Below are positions 1 to 12,030 of a stretch of DNA of 64,000 nucleotides, piece after piece. Below the pieces are notes generated by a model. That model saw only the letters and a program-made list of their open reading frames with translations. It ran no database searches and had not been told where the DNA came from. This DNA is from Antitrichia curtipendula (taxonomy: Eukaryota > Streptophyta > Bryopsida > Hypnales > Leucodontaceae): the NCBI GenBank assembly GCA_951230915.1, contig OX579641.1:18764254-18828253 (forward strand). Reading direction: 5' to 3'. Each line of letters starts with the position of its first letter. Positions within the stretch are counted from its first letter, which is position 1. The translations under genes and the position numbers were made by a program.

Positions 1-360
1 ATAGCCTCGCCCTATCTCAGTGCAAACCCAACAACACGTCAACACATGTTGTCATACAATTGAGTGTCCACGAAGAGTGTGAGTCCAACTTTTTATTTAT
101 TTGGATGATGCTGGGTTTGGGAATATGAGCTTGACTCCTCCTTTGACCTAAAACTTGGAGACGGCGCCCCGGGCGTTAGATGGATGGATGGATGGATGTA
201 AGTTAGTTTTTAAGGAAATTGCCTTGTGAGGACACTTACTGACTGTACTTACTCCCCGTGTAGGTGATGGCCATCACTCTACTGTATCAATGACAAGCAG
301 CTCCATGCACATTTTTTCAGTTTGGGAAGCTTCTTTCACCCGGTCAAAATTTTAGCCCTC
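1..360. other. Window edge, no gene; GGAT microsatellite
   Basis: No open reading frame or RNA gene is supported here. Positions 179-198 are five tandem GATG units following a GC-rich motif. This resembles the short tandem tails found at 3' ends of plant LINEs and SINEs, but the body of any such element cannot be delimited at the window edge. Confidence 0.5.
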
Positions 361-408
361 GAAGGACGGGGAGGTGGAAGGACGGGGAGGTGGAAGGACG
401 GGGAGGTG
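361..408 (+). repeat. Three perfect tandem copies of a 16-bp unit
   Basis: The unit GAAGGACGGGGAGGTG is repeated exactly three times, at 361-376, 377-392 and 393-408, and then decays into GAAAAGGAG. It is a minisatellite in a purine-rich stretch. There are no spacers, so it is not a CRISPR array. Confidence 0.9.
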
Positions 409-2790
409 GAAAAGGAGTGGTAAATGGATGACTTCATTGTTCACTATAGAAAAGAAAAGAAAAATTCATCTATGGGTTCTGTGAACGGAGCATTTGGATG
501 ACTACCTTGGTCAGAGGAGGTTAAATCCTTTTGAAGGGTTAGTAGGCAAAATTTGACTATTCTCCAAACCTTGCAAAAAAAATTCATCAATGCTTTGTTT
601 CAAGTGGAGGGAGGGGGGGAGGATATTGACACATTTTAAATAGGGGGAGATGTAAATAACATTGTTTTCTAATGAGGTAGGGTTTTTTTTGCGTGGTTGA
701 AAAGGCGACCCCTACAGTGAACAAAATTATCTTCTATGGCTCCTCAATTAGTCCCAATCGTTGAATTAACTGATGAATCCCTCCCATGTATCTAGGTAGG
801 CATAATACCTTCCTAACATGGCCAGAGGATCATTGCATGGTTATACAATGTTATGTATATATGATGAGTCATGAACACACGCGCAAAGAAGGGGCTCTTT
901 CTTTCCCATTAATTGTGTTTTTTTTCATTTGTAAAATTCTTGAATTCAAGTTTTCAAATGAAATGTGGGCCGTTGTACTTAGAGTTGTTCCATGAATAGT
1001 GATATTGTAGATGGACTTTCAATCTTCTTAATAAGAATCACTAAGGTAATTGCACATAACACAACCATTTTTTTTCAAGCCAACAATTTTGAACACAATT
1101 CAAGAAAAAACAAACGCATGTACAAGTGTTAACACAAGTGTTAGAAATTAAAAGCACAAGTGAATTCAATTGGTTTGAGAAATTTTAGAAAATACATGAA
1201 TTACTTTCATTAGTTGTTCATATAACTTTTCAACTTTCATTGGTTCCTTTTGAAAACTAGTGATGAGTTTTAGCAAATGGTGTCATATTTGGATCAGCAA
1301 GTGGCAAATTGTGTAAAACTCTCTTCAAGCTCATGACAATGGTTGGTGTTGCAAAAAAGTGAGGATACATTAGTACAGAATGAATTGTTTGAGCACCAAA
1401 TAATAGTGTCAAGCTTGATGTCAAGGCATATATGGGCATTTATAGGCCTAATACTATTCTTTATTGCTTAAACAATTCATAATCTACTACTTAATGTTAT
1501 ACATGCTTTGCAAGTTACAACCAATCCACAGAGCCTAATTCGGTGCACTAATTTATCCTATTAATGTGTGCAATACAAAATTTATCAAAAGCATACTATA
1601 TAGAATTTGTATACATTAAAATATTATACAAATTTTCACTAAAATCCTTGTTTATGAATCTTTTTTTAAATCTTATTTTATTAAATGGTATAAATCAACG
1701 TAGTAGTTTAGGATTTGATTCTTTCTTTGGTGTAGGGTTTAAGGCTATAATATCCCTCAACTATTGTAAAAGAGTAGTGAAATATAAAGTCACGTGAATG
1801 TTGTGATGATTTCAAGAACTACCAAGGTACCTTTAAACACCAAATTTCAAAACAACTTTTTGAATATTATAAATAGAGGATTTGATCTATTTATAAGAAA
1901 CCTTTAATATAAATCACAAGAAGGATTCTCTTTGTGTTGTTATTTTTAATTTTATTTGAGATCTTATTTTGATTGTAGATTGTGGTATAGATCAAGTGTA
2001 ATGCAATGCAATGGCAGTATGTACTCTCGATGTTGGATACTCAACAAGCTTTGTTTCCTAGTAACCTCAGCCCTTGGAATTGGATAAGATCTATGTATGT
2101 TCTTTACTCATTTTTCTTTTTCACTAAATTTTGATAATTGTAAAATGAAGAATACAATTTGATTGTATGCATTTAAAATACATGCCTAACTCTATAATTA
2201 GTTTCATTAGATTTTTGAGATTTCTATTTTGAAAAAAACAATGTAAGAAGATTTGTTTTTGCTCTAAGTAACATTATTTGGCAATGGTAGTGTGGTGTCT
2301 TGAGGTTCATGGAGAAAATATGACCTATTCATTGACACGAGAAAAATAGCTAATGAGAAAGAGAAATTTTAAATGGTGTCAAATATTAGGTTGCGATATA
2401 TATTTCTAGCATCATATTTGGTTAAAAAAAATTTAATCCTTAAAGGACCAGTATGTTTAGAGGCCCAAAATTGCTTCAAAATACTTGTCTCCAAAGCAAG
2501 GTCAAAATCTTTACCAATGTTATTTTTTAATAAATCCAACCATAGAACCCTTTGGCTAACTTGTTGAAGTACATTGTTCCAAAAAATTTAAATGAATTTC
2601 CCCACCAATTGCAAGTTCAATGTGCCTCAATTTCTAAAAGGTGAAGTTTTGTCTTTCATAATAAAAAAAACTTGTATGTCCTATTACTTGTGTATTTAGT
2701 CAAAATCTGGAAAATGGGTTGAAACCATATGTAAAAAAATTTAACTAAAGAAACTTTTATACTAACCTTTGATAAATTGTAAAGTGAAAC
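409..2790. other. AT-rich intergenic DNA without recognisable features
   Basis: The stretch is AT-rich with long A and T runs. Open frames are shorter than about 80 codons and have no family resemblance. No splice-site-bounded exon or RNA gene was found. Confidence 0.6.
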
Positions 2791-2792
2791 TA

Positions 2793-3363
2793 CTCCCTCT
2801 GTCCCACTAAAAAACTCTTCAATTTATTTTTTTGAGGAATTAACTGTATTTATAGTTATAGTGCTAGCAATACATGTATTCAAGAACAAATAAGCTATTA
2901 TTTAGATCTATGCAAAATCTCTAGCTTAGGCATTGTCATTTGGGCACCTAAAATCCATGTGGAAAGTACAATATTTGAGCATAATTTGTAAATGTTGCTA
3001 GCTCTGTCATTTTTAATGATTTAAAGGATGGCGGCAGCAATAGAGTTCTGGAAATGTGTTTCCCAACCTAAATATGTGCAATAAAAAAAAATAGCCACTT
3101 TACAAACAAATTTTTATAGTGTTAATTTGGTTACTAAATGCATAGTCAAAACTACTATCTAAAGAAGCAATTTGTACAAGGTGCCTTATATGAGCAAGAC
3201 CAAACTTGCTAGGTCAAAAGAATGCTCCTAGATTGTTTCACTTGCCCCCACAAAGTTGTTCAATACGGCAAACATTTACTCAACATTCAAAATCAAGAAT
3301 CAGAGTTTTTTAGTGGGACAAAAATTATGCTTGATTTGGAGGTTATTAGTGGGACAGAGGGAA
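2793..3363. mobile_element. Stowaway-like MITE, long (571 bp) subfamily, copy 1
   Basis: The left end reads TA then CTCCCTCTGTCCCACTAA. The right end, reverse-complemented, reads TA then TTCCCTCTGTCCCACTAA, so the termini are inverted repeats with one mismatch flanked by TA (2791-2792 and 3364-3365). A TA duplication plus CTCCCTCYGT termini define Stowaway (Tc1/mariner) MITEs. The interior has no coding capacity. A second copy with matching interior and ends lies at 41558-42106. The sub-terminal phrase AGTGGGACAAAAATT near the right end recurs in both copies. Confidence 0.85.
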
Positions 3364-3365
3364 TA

Positions 3366-4526
3366 GTAGTTAACCTCTAAATACCTGAGCGGCCATATAT
3401 GATTGCTCCAAAATTTCAGGCTCATCTTGGTATGGGCAATTAAATTCCTTTGATCGTTTAAAAAAATTAAATGGGCAATATTGAAGGTTAGCTATTGCAA
3501 GCTTTTGTTTTCACTGGAAAATGAGAATATTTGATTTTTGAGAGGTCTTCAAGGACATATATGTACCATTAGTGGAAGAGTAAAGCTTGCCGATTTTACT
3601 CATTTTTTTGACTTTGAACAAAGCTTGCCAATTTCACTTGATTTGAGATCTAAGAAATTGTATTTTATCCATTTACTTTGAAAACGGTCTTGATGGAAAG
3701 TGTAAAGTGTTTTTATGATTTTCACCATTGAAAATTTAAACTTGCAAATGTTGATTTGTAGTTATTTGCAATTCCTACTTATAAAAAACAAAAAATTGCA
3801 TTTCAATAATTACAAGGTGGATTGTGTAACGAGTTTAATAGCTTTTCATGTGAAATTAAGTTTTTTGAAAGTGTAGTTTAGTGTATTAACACTATTTGTA
3901 GTTGTTCATGTCACCTCCCATTCCCCAAAAATTATATATGCAAATTTTTCAAACAATGTAGGGAGGGGCAACATATTAAAAGTAAAATGCACACTTAAAA
4001 TTGATATGCATACTAATAAGCAAGCTCTTTAAACATATGTATGGTCACATTTTGAAGGGAAAAAAAAATTCCTTCGACGGGGATAACTGTAAGTCCATGC
4101 TCTTTTTTCATAGGAAAAACATCCTTGGAAAGGTTAAAGAACTTAGGGGTTAATGAAAGAAAAAACTAGTATGCTAGTAACTTTTACAAAAAAAATAAAA
4201 ATTGCTAATTACAATGGTAAGGATCTTCTAGAAAATAATTTACATCATTTGTTTTATTTTTATTTGAAAATATCCAAACTTAAGAGCAAAAGATGACTTT
4301 TCTTCGTTTTTTCTACCTTCATTTCTTGCAAAATAAAACTATTTGTAACTTTCACTTCATTATTCAAAATTGAATGGTTTTAATGTTCTGATTTTTATGG
4401 TTTGGGGGCACTACGCTCTCACATTGTAGCTTAGTGACTTAGTGACCTCCAATCCATTTTAGTGATGGTGGCTACTCAAGACCTCCCCTCTTTTAGCGCA
4501 TAGCACTTATTTTTTTCCACACTAAA
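3366..4526. other. AT-rich intergenic DNA
   Basis: No gene or bounded element is recognisable. The stretch has mixed A/T runs and short direct repeats only. Confidence 0.55.
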
Positions 4527-4770
4527 TAACCAATGGTGCTAGTATGTGAGCCCAAGAATGCGAGCTTGTGAGCATTGAGTCTACAATATAAGTACCTATA
4601 ATATACATACCACACACTATAGAAGATGTATGTATCATAAATACCTATAATATGGATATTTATAACATATATATCCCATAATCATAAATAACTTATATAG
4701 TATATATACTTATAACATAGGTATGGAGTATTTTAGACTCATAGGCTCATACTCCTATGCTAACATAATA
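4527..4770. repeat. TIR-like repeat rich in TATAATA, copy 1
   Basis: The left part (TATGTGAGCC ... TGAGTCTA) and the reverse complement of the right part (TATGAGCCTATGAGTCTA) are imperfect inverted repeats. They surround an AT-rich core of repeated ATAAGTACCTATAATAT-like phrases. A related left half (TTAGCATGTGAGC ... ATTATAAGTACCTACATTATA) occurs at about 21027-21150. This looks like a small non-autonomous DNA element; its termini and target duplication are not resolved. Confidence 0.45.
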
Positions 4771-4781
4771 GCAATCCTCGC

Positions 4782-4789
4782 TATATAAG
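4782..4789 (+). promoter_or_regulatory. TATA-box-like site without an assigned gene
   Basis: TATATAAG is a close match to the plant TATA consensus. It lies at the left border of a GC-richer island (about 4800-5830) that lacks a convincing ORF. It may be a real promoter of a non-coding transcript, a decayed gene, or chance in an AT-rich context. Confidence 0.2.
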
Positions 4790-5929
4790 TAAACTCCAAA
4801 CTCTTCAAAGTGTTCATATCGAAATCAGATCCCACACTCTCCTGTTCAGAATTGGTATATTTCTCTTGCGAGCTTTGATTTCACGGAGACTCTAGTGCAT
4901 GAGATTGATGCGACCTTCATTTTTGAACAGATAGGAGATTAGTTTTACTGGGATTTTGTAAGCTTGCCTGGACTGCGGAATTGCACTCCTTTTTCTCTCT
5001 TTTTTCTTTTTCTTTTTTGATGACACCGTCCCTTTTCATAGAAAAACAATATGAGCATTTCACGGGGGCGTAAGAATCTATTTGGAGAAGTTTATGCAAC
5101 AGCCAGGGTCCGTTCGCTTTTGGAACTGGTGACCTGACCTTTGCTGTTGGGTTTTGGAAGGAGTTCTTGAATGCCACTCTTTCGGCGGAGACAGCCTGCC
5201 TTTCTTTTAGGGTTTAGGAATTTTGAGGAATCCTCCGGCCTCCAAATCAGGTCCACCAGCCGCAGCAGTCCAGCCCCATCTGCCACAATTAAGTTGTTTG
5301 TTTGTTTGTTTGTTTGTTTCGCCACAAAATGATCAATCAACACCTCCAAACAAAAGTGGGTGAAGCCTGTAAATGACTTGTAAGCAGGACTTGTAAGCTA
5401 GCTTGGAAGCAGGAACAAGCGAGCAACTCCAATGCGATCGATCGACTGAGTCATCAATCCCTGCGACGGACCCTGCCTGTTTGAGTGGGGGTTGGATTTG
5501 AATATGATCCTGCAATCCTGCGGCCCAGCCAGAGCTGCAGAGTGAGCGCGGACCCGACGGACGGAGTCCAAGGACGGAATTCAAGGCCGTGGTGTGTGTT
5601 AGCAGAAGAATCCTTTTTTCCATCAAGTAAGTTATGTGCAAGGATGGAGGGATGGTTGACTTCTTTGGAGCGTAGTGTCTGGCAGGAAGGCGCTGGAGTC
5701 TTGTAGCCGGACTTGGGGAACTCAGATTCTCCCGCAGTTCCAAGTCGTATTTAGGAACCCTGAAAGGACGCGGGGCGCTTCGTTCCTCGGATTCAGGCCT
5801 CTCTCCCAAACTCTTCTCTTCTCTGAATTAAGTTAAGCGGCACAAAATAGGGGGCAATTTCTACATTTACAACATTTACCCTTTGATGGGGCAATACGGG
5901 GTCAATCTTCCATGGCCTTCTCTTCTCGA
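4790..5929. other. GC-richer island with no convincing gene
   Basis: Base composition is higher in GC than the surroundings. The stretch contains a (TTTG)n microsatellite at about 5293-5319. The longest open frame, 5809-5333 on the - strand, starts at TTG, has no family features, and overlaps other open frames. It could be a decayed gene or non-coding transcript, but nothing stronger is visible. Confidence 0.35.
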
Positions 5930-6724
5930 TCGGGGTGGATTGACCCCCTCGCTCGGCCTTACCAAGGGTGCTTGTCAAAAAAAAAGCCCCCTATTTTGGG
6001 CTGTTCTAGGATATATTCTTGACTTCGTTTAACCCCTAAACCCCCGAGGGTGTTTTCTGCCAAAAAAACACTCAAAACTACCACTTCTATTGTATTCACT
6101 TAAGGAAACCAATTTTTTTGTTTTTTGGGAAATTTAACCGTAGGGTCTTGTACTTAACTTGTCTGAGATCATGTAGTAAAAATTTCATCAAATTTCACCG
6201 TACAGATTGGAAGATATTAGCATTCAAAGTTGAACAAAAAGTTTTTTTTCAAGAAGATGCTTAAATTGCCCGAAAAAATAAGATTGTCCATAACTTTCTC
6301 ATCTCTAGTCCAAATAGAATGAATCAAAGCTTCACGTATAGGTAAAAACATAATCTTTAAGGAAAAAAATTCAAAAAATATTATTTTACTTTTTGTAGTT
6401 CTTTTGGGCTGCCCGCTAATCTCCATTTCTTGCTCATTGTGCCATAACTTTTTCATCCAGCATCAAATTGAAACAAAAATTATATATCCACAAAGCTCTT
6501 GCAAAGCTACACAACTTCAAAAAGTCTCAAAAAAATTCACTTCAAATTGAGACAATAGGAACCTACCCGGACCCAAATTGTCCCCCGAGGGGACAAGCGG
6601 TTTTCTAGGGGTTAATAGAATTGGGGTCTCTGATTGCAAATACTAATTCAAAATTTGAAAAAAAATCATGTGCAAAAAATAGGGTTTGCCCGTAGGGCCG
6701 AGTGAGGGGGTCAATCCACCCCAT
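5930..6724. mobile_element. MULE-like MITE copy A, split by a nested TTAA element
   Basis: The left end (GATCGGGGTGGATTGACCCC, then CTCGCTCGGCC) and the right end (GGCCGAGTGAGGGGGTCAAT, then CCACCCC) are inverted repeats. Flanks share CTCTTCTC (about 5920-5929 and 6725-6734, roughly 8 of 10 matching), a probable target duplication. The interior matches copies at 12291-12505 and 26474-26710, but is interrupted at 6029-6615 by a different transposon. Non-coding. Confidence 0.8.
6033..6611. mobile_element. TTAA-targeted non-autonomous transposon, copy 1 (579 bp)
   Basis: The element begins CCCCTAAA and ends CTAGGGG, flanked by TTAA at 6029-6032 and 6612-6615. It sits inside a MULE-like MITE. 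The uninterrupted relative at 12291-12505 reads GATGTTAATAA at the same point, so filled and empty sites show TTAA as the duplicated target. The interior shares long blocks with copies at 9421-10000 and 23026-23950, for example the phrases ending in CCATAACTTTCTCAT and CGAGGGGACAA. No ORF of note. TTAA targets and CCC-starting termini are piggyBac hallmarks; no transposase is present. Confidence 0.85.
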
Positions 6725-6778
6725 CCCTCTTCTCTGGGATGGCAGCCGTTTTGCAACTATAGCATAAACAACTATAAT

Positions 6779-6989
6779 CGGTTGTTGACTTTTCAATGCT
6801 ATCATGGCACCGTCTTATTGGCAACTCATCACTACTGCCATCACAAGTTGCAACTCATAACCTTCTTTCCTTTCAACTTGCTTCCTACCCCCTTGGATCA
6901 TGAAGATCCAAGGTTGTGATTGAAAAATGTACAATCCAGTTATGTACTAGATAACCTATTCGCCGCTAGCGCGGCTCATGGTTATCTAA
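6779..6989 (+). mobile_element. Helitron-like 3' end, copy M1
   Basis: This copy is shared with 63725-63934 and, in shortened form, 62291-62447. Its 3' end has a GC-rich hairpin (GCCGC at 6962-6966, loop TAGC, GCGGC at 6971-6975), a 10-nt spacer, then CTAA at 6986-6989 followed by T. That layout is the 3' signature of Helitrons (hairpin about 10 nt before CTRR, insertion between A and T). An outer 17-bp inverted repeat (TTATGTACTAGATAACC with GGTTATCTAATACATAA, one mismatch) surrounds the hairpin. No Rep/helicase and no clear 5' TC end are seen, so a MITE-type alternative remains open. Confidence 0.5.
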
Positions 6990-6995
6990 TACATA

Positions 6996-9042
6996 ACCGT
7001 CTGTTTAAACAAAAAAATTTAGAAAAAATATTCTTTCAATATTAGCAATTGAAAATTCATGATTCTCAATTTTTCAATTTTTAAAATTGAATAAGGCATT
7101 TAATCTCTACAAATTTTAAAAGTAGAATTCCGTAGGGCACCTTAAAATCCTAAGATATGCTCAAAAAATCTGAAATTTTCATTAAGGGTATGTATATATT
7201 ATAATGTATAACATCACGATGGTATAAAACAAAAATACCTTGTCATTGCAAAGTTATGAAATCAACAAACCATGGTTGTAGGTTCAAAGTTCAAATTGCA
7301 AATAAAACTTTTGAATTTTTCAAAAAAAAATTGAGATTTTCCAATAGGAGTAGAAATTGCACTTCATAAACTTCATTTCATCAGATGGGCACAAATTCAA
7401 AAAATGACACTTTTATAGCTGAAAATCTACATTAGGAACACATAGTGATCCGTGGATTCAACACCTTCTTCTTTTGAAAATAAATAAATAAATACAAAAA
7501 TGAAGGAATAGTCAATGCTATTCACTTTAAAATGCACTTAAGCAAACTCCTCAAAACAAATGGGATGAAAATTTATTTTTCTGCACCCTACAAAACCTCC
7601 GCTAAAATCATCCAAATTAAAATATACAAAACATCCAGAACATCCTTACAAGGTTAACATTAAATATTAATAAACAAATTTATATGTAAATTATTGACTA
7701 AATTTGTATAAAGTCCAACTTCCAAACAACCAACCAAGACCCCCTTGTCTAGTTTCCTTGTTAGGGCCGGCTCCCATGTGGAGTCGAGGCTCATAAAGCC
7801 TATCGATCAATGATAGAAAAGGGGTTCTAGAAAAACCAAACTCCCATTCCACCGTGGATCGGTGGGCTTCACCACCAGGCCCAACTCCACACGGAAGTCG
7901 CCCCTTAGCCCCATTGTTCCACGTATCCTCATAGGTTCCATTCAGGGCTTTTTATTTGGACTTGTATCCCCCTTGCTGGCTTCCCTGGAGAGGCCAGTTT
8001 TGGAGGGATGAAGCCAGATAGGTCAGATTTCTAACAGTCTGGCAAAATTTCGCCCCCCAAAAAAGGCCTGGTTGCATTTGAGAAATCTAGAGTTGGCTAT
8101 TTCTGAAAAATAAATTGTGCAAGGTGAGAGCCTTAAGTTTCCACTATGATGCCATTCCCATCAAAACGGCATGGACTTTGGGACTCTCGAGTAAGCTCGT
8201 ACATGTCCATTGCCCTGTTTGGAAATCAATTAAGAGCTCCACTGATAGCCTCTTCCCACCAAACAATAGAACACTCTTTAATTTTCTCTCTTCACACAAC
8301 AATGTCCGTACTCTTGGAGGTGTTTGAACAAGTGTGATAATAATAATAACTAATAATAATAATCATCTAACAATGGATTACACACTCATGAATGCCATAT
8401 GTCAAATCAAAGCAGAAGCGGACGACTGCACGGCATGAGACCACAGATGTGACACCACTGATTGCAATGCGCAACCAACTCCCAAACGCCATGAGAGCCC
8501 GTCCAATCCATACAAACGGGCACACTTTCACTCGAAGACGGGTAACAACAACCGACGTGTTGGGGGGTATTGATTGACTGGATGAATGTACCTGAAATGC
8601 ACATTTCAGAATCTACAGGTACAGTGCAATGTTCATATGTGCAGTTCCCCAACACATGTGCATACCTGTAATAATAAGTGCATCCAAAGCTTTTTGGTGT
8701 TTTTTATGAAGAGGCTCTGATGACGGAGAGTGTGTTTCTGAATTTTTATGTTTTTTGCTTCCAAAACAAGCTTGGTTGTTGAGATTGGTCTCAGATTGTT
8801 TGCCATGAAAATGGAGCAGGGGCGAGATTGTCGCTTCCCCCGAGAATGATCATCTGAAACTGGGTTGCGCTAGAAACCAACATGGCCAGCACTCAATCCC
8901 TTACACAGAAAACTGGCTGGAAACCCGTCTGACAGGAAAGGCTCAACTGTCTCACTACAGACGGAGAACTAACTGAACCTCGGAGCCTGACACACACAAC
9001 ACACAAAAAGTTTTTTTTACCTTCTTCACTCAGTTCTAAAAT
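6996..9042. other. Intergenic DNA, no supported gene
   Basis: AT-rich to 7730, then mixed composition. Overlapping open frames near 8115-8655 are under 85 codons and show no family features. A TAA/TAATAA-rich patch lies at about 8335-8365. Confidence 0.5.
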
Positions 9043-9207
9043 GGCCGGGGTGAACCAACCCCCTCGCACGGCCCTGAGGGACAACGCTGATAAATTTGCA
9101 AATTTTGAAATCATATTTGCAATTAGATCTCCAAATTAGTCGGGAAAGGTGTAAACAATAAATTAATAAAACACAAAACAGGGGGTCCTTTTCTTTAACA
9201 TGCACCC
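9043..9207 (-). mobile_element. MULE-like MITE copy B, truncated
   Basis: GGCCGGGGTGAACCAACCCC and the following CTCGCACGGCCC match the right terminus of the family in reverse orientation, followed by the family's interior (reverse of the GATTGCAAATATGAATTC-type phrase and of the GGGTGCATGT phrase). The opposite TIR is missing, so this is one end plus interior. Confidence 0.7.
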
Positions 9208-9420
9208 GTGGAATGATTTCATAGGGATGAGTCATTTAGAAACAGAAAAGAATCATTAGGCACACAGTACACACATAACCTTCAATTCCATGACATCAGC
9301 ATCGTCAAACAATTGTGGACAATCGTGTAGCCTACAAAGGAGCGTTGAAAAATTTCGGAATGGCTCTTGTCGAAACCCTAGAATAACAAATCCCAAGTTT
9401 CGAATGCTCCACGTCCTTAA

Positions 9421-10000
9421 CCCCTAAATCCCCCAGTGTGTTTTCTGTCAAAAAAACACACTCAAAACTACCACTTCTGCTGCATTCACTTAAGGAAACC
9501 AAAAAAAATTGAAATTTAACCGCAAGATCTTGTAATTAACTTGTCTGACATTATGTAGTAAAAATTTCATCAAATTTGACCATACAAATTGGAAGATATT
9601 AGCATTCAAAGTTGGACAAAAAGTTTTTTCTGAAGAAGATGCTTAAATTGCTCGAAAAACTAAGATTGTCCATAACTTTCTCATCCCTAGTCCAAATAGA
9701 ATTAATAGAAGCTTCACCTATAGATAAAAACAGAGTATTTTAGGAAAAAAATACAAAAAAAACTATTTTGACTTTTTGTAATAGGTGGGGTGGGGGGCTG
9801 CCCAAGAATCTCCATTTCTTGCTTATTGTGACATAACTTTTTCATCCGGCATCTGATTGAATTAAAAATTATATATCCACAAAGCTCTTGCAAATCTACA
9901 CAACCTCAAAAAATCTTTAAAATATTCACTTCAAGTTGAAACAGTAGGAACCTATCTGGACCCAAATTGTCCCTTGAGGGGACAAGTGGTCCTTTAGGGG
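9421..10000. mobile_element. TTAA-targeted transposon, copy 2 (580 bp)
   Basis: CCCCTAAATCCCCC at the left is preceded by TTAA (9417-9420). CCTTTAGGGG at the right is followed by TAAA, a one-base-changed TTAA. It is co-linear throughout with copy 1 at 6033-6611, same size class. Non-coding. Confidence 0.8.
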
Positions 10001-10344
10001 TAAAATTATTAGCATGGATAACTGGATATGTATACATTTTTAATCAATTTTTTATTAAAAAATTACAAAATATTGTATTTTGTTTAAATTTTGAAAAAGT
10101 GATCATATATATTAAAAGGAAATAAAATGTGAGCATAATCCCAAATCCCACTATGAAAAACAATATTGGAATCATATTCTAATTGGTACATGCAGGTTGT
10201 CATTGTTAAAAACAAAGGTAAAAGACCATGAAGAAGAAAATATATTTCCAAGATAAACTTGTCAAAGGTCTTGAAGATGGTACTAAGGTAGGAGGCTCCC
10301 AAAATGATCCTTCTCTAATTCGGTCATCTCAATTTTAGTCTTAA

Positions 10345-11281
10345 ATCCTAAAGTCCGAAGGACTCTTTTCCATCAAAAAAACACTCAAAACATGCATTTC
10401 TATACCAAAGAGGAAAAAAAAATTGAAGTTTTTCTTTTTTTTCTTTTTCATATCTAACTGTATGATCTTGTACTAGACTAGTATAGAAATGTGTGGAAGA
10501 AATTTCACAAACTTTGACCATGTAGATTACAAGATGTTTGCGTTTAAAGTGAAGAAAACAAGTTTGTATGTACCTTGCTCAACTACATTTATGGCTTTGA
10601 ACATTCATAATATATCATTTTAGCTCTACTGATTTTGAATTTCTAGTTTTACATGATAAAAGAATTGAGTTGAGAGCCTAGGAAAAAAATTCAAAAAACA
10701 CACACTTAGTTTTCACTCATCAAAAATTTATTAAGTAGAAGTAGGTTCAAGAACCAAGGAAAATTTAAATTGTTAATTACTGTAAGACGGGCTCTAAGAT
10801 GGAATTAAAATACACTAATGTCAACGGTGAAATTATTCTAGCAAGAGATCTTAACGTTGTAAAGCTTTTTTTATTAATTGTAAAAATTGAGGTCATAAAT
10901 GACTCTTACAAGGATTGTTTTTTGAGAAAATGCTCTAATTGTCCCCAAAACAAGATTGTCCATAACCTTCACATAACAAATCCAAATAGAATAAATAAAA
11001 GTTTTACGTGTATATAAAAATATAATCCATACAAAAAAAAAAATTGACTTTAAGTTTTTTGAAGTTTTTTTTGTACCTGCAGAACTAAAAGAATGGCTTT
11101 TTGTGCCACAAATTTTGTATCCAAGCTTTGATTTGAAATAAAAACTGTCATTTTTGGAAAGCTAATGTATTTTTCTATCTTCACAAAAAAATTCAGAAAA
11201 TCACGTCAAATATTGAGATCATAGGAGCCTAGTACCCAAAATCTATATTGTCTTCCGAGGGGACAATGGGGCTTTAGGGGG
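10345..11281. mobile_element. TTAA-targeted transposon, copy 3 (about 935 bp, eroded)
   Basis: TTAA at 10341-10344 precedes a decayed left end (ATCCTAAAGTCC). The right end reads GCTTTAGGGGG followed by TGAA. The interior matches the 925-935 bp class at 13925-14858 and 23026-23950, including a block CGAGGGGACAATGG just before the right end. No coding capacity. Confidence 0.7.
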
Positions 11282-11762
11282 TGAATAGCTACACACCTTC
11301 ATCCAAATCCACTACAAGGGCAACTAATTGTTAACTTCAAAGGTATATATTTAACTCCTTAACAAGACCATAGATTTCCAATTGTGAAGATGTATTATGA
11401 AATGCAACTTAGAAGAATAGTTTATTAATGAGTCTCAAACAACAACTATAAAATATAATTCATATATCATACCATATAGTTCACAAACCAATATTTTTTC
11501 TCTGAACCTGAAGCCAAAAAATGAAAATTTTATTTTAGATTTTTGAAAGATCATTTTTTAAATTGGAAAGTTATTATTTGAGGCCAAACCTACCAATATC
11601 CTTTGAATTGTAGAATATATTTGCAAAGCAAAGTCTTCAAAATCTATTCTGTTTACATATGTTGACAAAATAACTAAACAAAAGAATCTTTAAAAAAAAA
11701 TGATGGCATCCCAAACACATTTTAAAGTGTTTGGAATGTCTCTACATATAAGGTAGGAGGAT

Positions 11763-12030
11763 GTTAAAGCAACCCTTTAAGAGCTGATTGCATTTTCAAG
11801 GAAGTTAAATTCCTTAAAATAATTTTCAGTAAATTTTACTGAGAAGAAAAAATGGATTTGGCATCTACTCCAAGTCGTTTCATATTTTTTGGACCTTCGT
11901 GGAATTAGTTACGAATTTTTGAAGTTGAAACGCAATGGTTTCCAAAAGCAACCCCCTCCTGAAATGTACAACGTTCGTACATTGAAGAAAGTAAAATGTA
12001 CTTCTATGTTAGAGGTCGCTTTTAGAGTCA
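11763..12030. mobile_element. AAAGCGACC-type MITE, copy F1
   Basis: It starts GTTAAAGCAACCCTTTAAGAGC and ends GAGGTCGCTTTTAGAGTC, imperfect inverted ends shared with copies at 40264-40541 and 43780-44073. All copies with the interior contain a small palindrome AATGTACAnnGTnnGTACATTG. Target duplication not resolved. Confidence 0.55.

Noticed and set aside
361..408. Possible CRISPR array
   Set aside because: The repeats are directly tandem with no spacers and the genome is eukaryotic.
4420..4450. tRNA A-box-like word (GTAGCTTAGTGACTTAG)
   Set aside because: No B-box (GGTTC-type) lies at a suitable distance and no stems can be drawn.
5333..5809. 158-codon - strand frame in a GC-richer island
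   Set aside because: It opens at TTG rather than ATG, overlaps competing frames and has no recognisable domain.
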